A DNA stretch of 11,009 nucleotides, from NCBI GenBank assembly GCA_902773215.1, contig CACYDQ010000320.1:1-11009 (forward strand), written 5' to 3'. Both the position numbers and the translations under genes were made by a program. Source of the DNA: an uncultured Spirochaetaceae bacterium. GTDB lineage: Bacteria > Spirochaetota > Spirochaetia > Treponematales > Treponemataceae. The notes under the pieces were generated by a model. The model ran no database searches. It saw only the letters and a program-made list of their open reading frames with translations, and was not told where the DNA came from. Below, in pieces: positions 7,901 to 11,009 of the stretch (its first letter is position 1; each line of letters starts with the position of its first letter).

Positions 7901-9989
7901 CGTTTCCCGTGTAGATGAGGGGGATTGTCCCGCACCGCATTGCGGCTATGGAAAGATGCATCCGTGCGCTTATTATATAGTCGAGCGATGAGAGCAGCTC
8001 CAGAATCTCAGGATAGGAGATTTCTGACGATACCGTCAGGAAGGAGCCGCATCCGAGCCTTTTCAGGCTGTTTTCTGCCAGAACCTGATATGAGGAGTCG
8101 CTCAGGTGTTCTTCCCATTCCCGGATATCATTTGAGAGGAGGATGAAAAACGGCCTGGCCTCTTCCTGCTGGATTACGCGGAGCGTCTCCGTCACGTAGG
8201 CTACCCTGTTCTCCAGCGTTTTTTCCTTGTAGAAGCTCATGAATGACTGCGCGGAAAAGTTGATTCCGATGAGCTTGAATCCTTCTTCTCTTTTCCGTGT
8301 GAGGAAATCTTTCAGCCGGCAGACTTCCTCGCTTGTTTTTCTCTCGCAGAAAAACGCAAAGTCTGGAAAGAATTCAACCGGACCCCTGACCTGTGCGCGG
8401 AAATTCTCCAGCGATGTCTCGTCGCGGACAAAAAAACGTGCGTTCTTGTCGGAGGCTATGTCGTTAAGCCCTGCGATGATCTTCGGGTCAACGTTCGACC
8501 GGAACGAGGAGAAGCAGAACACTTCCCCGCCGAGCAAGAGCATCTTTTTCATCGCCTCAAGCCGGGAGAGGCTGTACTCGATGCCGCATGTTCCGTCAAT
8601 CACATCGGCACCTATGACGATGAGCGTGGACCTGCATTTTATGGCATCGCTGATTTCCTCGTGCGGGACGCAGACCTCGTCTATCCGCTCTTTTATGTCC
8701 AGCAAGGAATCCGTGCAGGGGTATATAGCGTTCGGCGAGACAAGCAGGATGTTGTCATAGTCAAGCAGGGAAAGCAGGCCACGGAGCATTCCTTCGTCCC
8801 CCTTGCTCCCGCTGCCGTCCGATGCGATGACAATGTATTTGTACGACTGTATCCGGTATTGCCCGTCCACATATTTCTGCGGCAGACTGGAGAACGGCTT
8901 GGTGTAAAAGTCCGTCCAGAAAGCGTTTTTGTTTTTAGGCCGCGGAAATGGGGCGTTCATCGTCTTCTGGTTCCGCGCAATGTCCTCCAGATCCGCCGGC
9001 AGGCTCTCCACGTCATCCGCCACGCTGTGCCAGAGTTCCAGGGCTTTTGGGGAATGGAGGATGACCCCGGAAATGCCCTTGTCGTCGTCGAATACCTTCA
9101 GATTCGTGTTCTCGATTCCCCAGAAATCGCAGAGGCTGATGTCCGCCGTCCGTTCCCTTGTGGCGTAGGGGCATTCGTGGCAGCATTCCCGCAGGGTGAG
9201 ATCCGCAAGAAAAAGCTCGGTAAAGTCGCTGTCCTCGAACAGGCCCGGGACAGGGGACGCCTCTGCCCGTACTTTGATCCGGGCGTGCCATCCGTCCTTT
9301 TTATGGCGGAAGTACACGTTCCTGATGTCTTCTGCCGGAAACGGTATGCGGGAAGCAATGTATTCCCGCCAGACGAGGGGACTGGGAACGCCGTGGCAGA
9401 TAACTTCCAGGGTAATCAGCTTGTCCGCGCTTATCCCCCTGCATGAGAAGTAGGACTGTACGGCCGCAATCTGGCAGGGTGTCCCGCTGAAAAGGACGCT
9501 GTGCCCGCCGGCCACGTCCTCCGCCGCCAGATGAAGGCAGTCGTTCAAATCGCTCTGTACATATTTTGAGCCGTGCAGGGCCTCCAAATCTTGTGCGGTG
9601 CCGGCCCGTATATGGCGGACTGAAAACGTCCTGTCAAAGGCCGCCCCATAAACGACCCCGCCCCCATCGACAATCTTCTTTGCAAGCACAGGGAAGATTC
9701 CGCCCGAGCTGGAGCTCATGCGGATTTCCGAATCTTTCGCTTTCGCCGCGAACGAAGCGAGGTTCTCTTTCTTGAGCAGGGGGGCTTTCTTTCCGCGCAG
9801 ATGGCAGACCTCGGCACACACGCCGCACCCAGTGCATTTCGTCCCGTCAACGGCTGGCATAAGGAACCCGTGCGCGTTCTCTGAAAAAGAAATGGCTCCC
9901 GCCGGGCACAGCTCGCCGCAGGCACGGCATCCCGTACAGTTCCTTTCGGAGAAACCTGTCGTTTGGCAGACACAAGTTTGTTTCATCAT
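4989..9989 (-). CDS. Giant fusion: ferredoxin - FrhB-like - polysaccharide pyruvyl transferase - coiled coil - GT2 - GT4
   Basis: 1,666 residues in one uninterrupted frame. In order: two [4Fe-4S] ferredoxin motifs (C18/C21/C24/C28 and C52/C55/C58/C62); a coenzyme F420 hydrogenase/dehydrogenase beta subunit-like part (about 77-365) with FSGTPCQIAAVQ (168-179) and CCHECP...CDFWG (269-291); a polysaccharide pyruvyl transferase (about 383-715) with its ISARMHLSIAAM end motif (673-684); a long coiled coil (about 741-943) ending in SKSWRVTKPLR (946-956); a GT2 glycosyltransferase (about 1035-1270) with SIIIPVYN, GDDLSTDET, FLNNDTQ and YYEDSDFAFEVRKHGY; and a GT4-type glycosyltransferase (about 1300-1660) with ILFVGGFSHTPNVDAI and GAGVKGKVVEALYNGTPIVT. 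It should act in the cytosol on an activated sugar or lipid-linked glycan. FrhB and pyruvyl transferase genes are often neighbours in glycan loci; all six modules in one chain is unusual. ATG 9989 (or 9986) is preferred over TTG 10049, which is the -35 box. Confidence 0.9.
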   Translation of the reverse strand: MMKQTCVCQTTGFSERNCTGCRACGELCPAGAISFSENAHGFLMPAVDGTKCTGCGVCAEVCHLRGKKAPLLKKENLASFAAKAKDSEIRMSSSSGGIFPVLAKKIVDGGGVVYGAAFDRTFSVRHIRAGTAQDLEALHGSKYVQSDLNDCLHLAAEDVAGGHSVLFSGTPCQIAAVQSYFSCRGISADKLITLEVICHGVPSPLVWREYIASRIPFPAEDIRNVYFRHKKDGWHARIKVRAEASPVPGLFEDSDFTELFLADLTLRECCHECPYATRERTADISLCDFWGIENTNLKVFDDDKGISGVILHSPKALELWHSVADDVESLPADLEDIARNQKTMNAPFPRPKNKNAFWTDFYTKPFSSLPQKYVDGQYRIQSYKYIVIASDGSGSKGDEGMLRGLLSLLDYDNILLVSPNAIYPCTDSLLDIKERIDEVCVPHEEISDAIKCRSTLIVIGADVIDGTCGIEYSLSRLEAMKKMLLLGGEVFCFSSFRSNVDPKIIAGLNDIASDKNARFFVRDETSLENFRAQVRGPVEFFPDFAFFCERKTSEEVCRLKDFLTRKREEGFKLIGINFSAQSFMSFYKEKTLENRVAYVTETLRVIQQEEARPFFILLSNDIREWEEHLSDSSYQVLAENSLKRLGCGSFLTVSSEISYPEILELLSSLDYIISARMHLSIAAMRCGTIPLIYTGNGSAGSFSMTEKVEGMLRSRIGRTDLLAGDKNELAAAIRVISSEYGQLKETLAERNRENSRAEEMYASRFQEMLCVRDKKPGGRTQEIFAAKDIIRKLRTENWNYRNMSREFDILSAELNNKNGHITQLIESERELNGRISEKDRLLQDCNRQILELSSQIHQRDLHIQDLDRQICGFQEHIRNIEAQVHDRDEQIHTLEAQIRVWDEQLRNRDEELRNRDEQLRNQDGQIHERDERISDLNEQIEGFLQSKSWRVTKPLRFTKRCVRAVYRLLVPKKLRAAIWNFRHKGTKAPVVPPAPQAAEEKPEFDPTLPEPITYRPVLLADEPYTVHELPVSENPLVSIIIPVYNQFAYTYKCIRSILALSDKVAYEIIIGDDLSTDETKDITSWFPGVRVNRNETDHGFLMNCKRAAKLARGKYILFLNNDTQVQDGWLESLVRLIESDEKIGMAGSKLVYPDGRLQEAGGIIWRDASGWNYGRDKNPELPEYNYVKEADYISGASIIIRSSLWDEIGGFDERYKPAYYEDSDFAFEVRKHGYKVLYQPQSVVVHFEGVSNGTDLDSGLKKYQVENRDKFVAKWAKQLKKQYSDEGDAFLARERNYGKKVILIIDHYVPTFDKDAGSKTTFQYIKMFMAQGYCVKFVGDNFARWEMEPYMSTLLQMGVEVLYGVWYSNNILSYIKQHEKHIDFVYLNRPHITAKYIDFIRNETNIKILYYGHDLHFFRMQREYELTGNQNLLPDIEHDKQMELDVMRKSDVVYYPSYLEERAIKNMDPSINVKAIHAYIFDTSKLCVQYNAADRSGILFVGGFSHTPNVDAIKWFAREIFPSIRAKNSAIDFYIAGSNAPDEIKALDGNGIIFKGFVTEEELARLYASCRIVVVPLRYGAGVKGKVVEALYNGTPIVTTDIGAEGIEGIEGIAAIHNEAEAFSDAVLRLYDDGDRLRDMSRKSIEFIKENFSMEAAWNVVKGDFA
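4993..5009 (-). promoter_or_regulatory. Ribosome binding site deciding the methyltransferase start
   Basis: On the minus strand AAAGGAGA lies seven bases before ATG (4992-4990). It sits inside the end of the upstream gene, whose TGA (4991-4989) overlaps the ATG. This favours translational coupling and rules against the longer start at 5019. Confidence 0.75.
7228..7290 (-). repeat. Three 21-base direct repeats coding heptads of the coiled coil
   Basis: Units start at 7228, 7249 and 7270. The first two differ at only two positions; the third diverges at its end. Each encodes one seven-residue heptad of the type RDEQLRN, so gain or loss of a unit keeps both the frame and the heptad register. 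Weaker copies continue on both sides. Confidence 0.75.
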
Positions 9990-10020
9990 GTTTCCCGGCT
10001 CATTTTCTTTAAGAACCTTT

Positions 10021-10049
10021 ATTATTGCTGTTTTCCGGCGAAAAGTCAA
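10021..10049 (-). promoter_or_regulatory. Promoter of the giant glycan gene and its operon
   Basis: On the minus strand TTGACT (10049-10044), 17 bases, then AATAAT (10026-10021), each five of six to consensus. Transcription would start near 10014 and give a leader of about 25 bases before ATG 9989. Only a weak purine stretch (CCGGGAA) precedes the ATG, so initiation may be inefficient. Confidence 0.65.
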
Positions 10050-10056
10050 GTTCGCC
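10037..10056. promoter_or_regulatory. Inverted repeat over the -35 box of the giant gene
   Basis: GGCGAA (10037-10042) and TTCGCC (10051-10056) are perfect inverted arms eight bases apart, and the -35 box lies between and partly within them. The placement fits a repressor site, but six-base arms can arise by chance. Confidence 0.3.
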
Positions 10057-10064
10057 AGGTACCC

Positions 10065-10094
10065 CTGTGAAAGGCGGCCGGAATATGCTATACT
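10065..10094 (+). promoter_or_regulatory. Promoter of the Y-family polymerase gene, leaderless geometry
   Basis: An extended -10 box, TG-C-TATACT (TG at 10086-10087, hexamer 10089-10094), ends six bases (GACGGC) before ATG 10101, so the expected transcription start falls on the start codon. The -35 region, CTGTGA (10065-10070), matches consensus poorly, which the TG extension could offset. No Shine-Dalgarno is present. Confidence 0.6.
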
Positions 10095-10100
10095 GACGGC

Positions 10101-11009
10101 ATGGAAGGGCGGACGTACCTCGCGATAGACCTGAAATCCTTCTACGCCTCCGTCGAGTGCGTTGAGCGGGGGCTGGACCCGCTCACGACGAACCTCGTCG
10201 TTGCGGACGAGTCCCGCACCGAGAAGACGATATGCCTTGCGGTGACCCCCACGCTCAAGGCATACGGGCTTTCAGGCAGGAGCAGGCTCTTCGAGGTGGT
10301 GCAGAAGGCGCGAGAAGTGGAGCGCAGGACGGGGAAGAAGCTTGAGTACATCACGGCAAAGCCCCGCATGGCCCTGTACATGGAATACTCCGCGCGTATT
10401 TACGGCATCTACCTGCGCTACTTCAGCGCGGACGACATCCACGTTTACAGCATAGACGAGGTGTTCATCGACGCGACGAGCTACCTGCCCCTCTACCGAA
10501 CGGACGCGCACTCGCTTGCCCGCAAAGTCATAAAGGACATCCTGTCCGAGACCGGCATAACGGCGACGGCGGGGATTGCCCCGAACCTCTTTTTGTGCAA
10601 GGCCGCGATGGACATCGTCGCCAAGCACGTGGAGGCAGATTCAGACGGAGTGCGGATAGCGGAGCTGGACGTGATGAATTACCGGCGGATGCTCTGGAAC
10701 CACACGCCACTGACAGATTTCTGGCGGATAGGGAGCGGAACCGCGAGCAGGCTGGAAAAGCGCGGACTCCGCACGATGGGGGACATAGCCCGCCGCTCGC
10801 TCACAAATGAAGAGACGCTTTATAAGGAATTCGGCATAGATGCGGAAATCCTGATTGACCATGCCTGGGGGCTTGAGCCCTGCACGATTGCGCACATAAA
10901 AAATTACCGCTCGTCCGCCAGGAGCCTCGGCTCCGGCCAGATACTCCCCTCCCCCTACAGCATGGAAAAGGCCAGGCTCGTCGTGCAGGAGATGGCGGAA
11001 TCGCTCGCA
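10101..11009 (+). CDS. Y-family DNA polymerase (DinB/UmuC-like), partial at right edge
   Basis: 303 codons are in the window and the frame is still open at the edge; family members run well over 400. Seen: catalytic D10 in AIDLKSFYASVE (8-19), with Y15 at the steric-gate position; SIDEVFID (117-124) with metal ligands D119 and E120; a finger segment VVADESRTEKTICLAVTP (33-50); AGIAPNLFLCKAAMDIVAKH (157-176), the little-finger-side palm motif of translesion polymerases; and a helix-hairpin-helix-like stretch around FWRIGSGTASRLEKRGL (207-223). The protein should be a low-fidelity polymerase that copies past damaged bases. The IDLKSFYASVEC plus ADESRTEKTICLAV form marks a subfamily distinct from classical DinB, often encoded in accessory DNA and sometimes mislabelled as a methylase or ImpB. 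It is divergent from the glycan operon. Its start is fixed by the -10 box six bases upstream. Confidence 0.88.
   Translation, partial: MEGRTYLAIDLKSFYASVECVERGLDPLTTNLVVADESRTEKTICLAVTPTLKAYGLSGRSRLFEVVQKAREVERRTGKKLEYITAKPRMALYMEYSARIYGIYLRYFSADDIHVYSIDEVFIDATSYLPLYRTDAHSLARKVIKDILSETGITATAGIAPNLFLCKAAMDIVAKHVEADSDGVRIAELDVMNYRRMLWNHTPLTDFWRIGSGTASRLEKRGLRTMGDIARRSLTNEETLYKEFGIDAEILIDHAWGLEPCTIAHIKNYRSSARSLGSGQILPSPYSMEKARLVVQEMAESLA

Noticed and set aside
10044..10049. TTG at 10049 as start of the giant gene
   Set aside because: It is the -35 box of a good promoter, and the added 20 residues precede the ferredoxin motif without any family likeness.
1..11009. CRISPR arrays, tRNA or rRNA genes, riboswitches
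   Set aside because: No spaced direct repeats of CRISPR type, cloverleaf sequence or known riboswitch core was seen; the only direct repeats are in-frame coiled-coil heptads.

Overview
The window reads as an accessory surface-glycan region of a bacterium, probably a host-associated spirochaete of the Treponema type. That assignment is an inference. It rests on the mix of families (a DUF5672 glycan protein, an AAA-ATPase-like/PD-(D/E)XK protein, Rpn-type transposase tails, and a Y-family polymerase with an IDLKSFYASVEC-like start) and on canonical -35/-10 promoters, which argue against Bacteroidetes. Base composition is mosaic: by hand count the row 6481-6540 is 65% G+C and the row 4381-4440 is 37%.

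Layout, left to right. (1) Positions 1-703, minus strand: most of a DUF5672 protein, running off the left edge. (2) 704-786: a compact divergent promoter region. (3) 787-2391, plus strand: an AAA-ATPase-like/PD-(D/E)XK protein carrying two adjacent perfect hairpins inside its coding sequence. (4) 2398-3343, minus strand: a graveyard holding the tail of a radical SAM protein, an Rpn-type tail broken at a run of eight C (plus strand), and a 118-codon ORF that looks like a chimera. (5) 3352-4992, minus: a protein with two methyltransferase domains and a Cys4 knuckle between them. (6) 4989-9989, minus: a giant 1,666-residue fusion of ferredoxin, FrhB-like, pyruvyl transferase, coiled coil, GT2 and GT4 modules. 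(7) 9990-10100: a second divergent promoter region. (8) 10101 to the right edge, plus: a Y-family DNA polymerase, cut by the window end.

The giant gene and the methyltransferase gene overlap by ATGA and form one transcription unit read leftward from a good promoter at 10021-10049. Together they give what is needed to build and decorate a glycan: redox chemistry, ketal pyruvylation, two sugar transfers and two methylations. The coiled coil places the pyruvyl transferase and the sugar transferases on one scaffold. The DUF5672 gene and the radical SAM fragment fit the same glycan theme, while the nuclease-type genes and remnants between them look like later arrivals.

The main things to look at again are the six-module fusion; the palindromic in-frame insert in the nuclease gene; and a repeated promoter layout in which the -10 box ends six bases before the start codon, which predicts leaderless mRNAs for the AAA/nuclease and polymerase genes and a nearly leaderless one for the DUF5672 gene.
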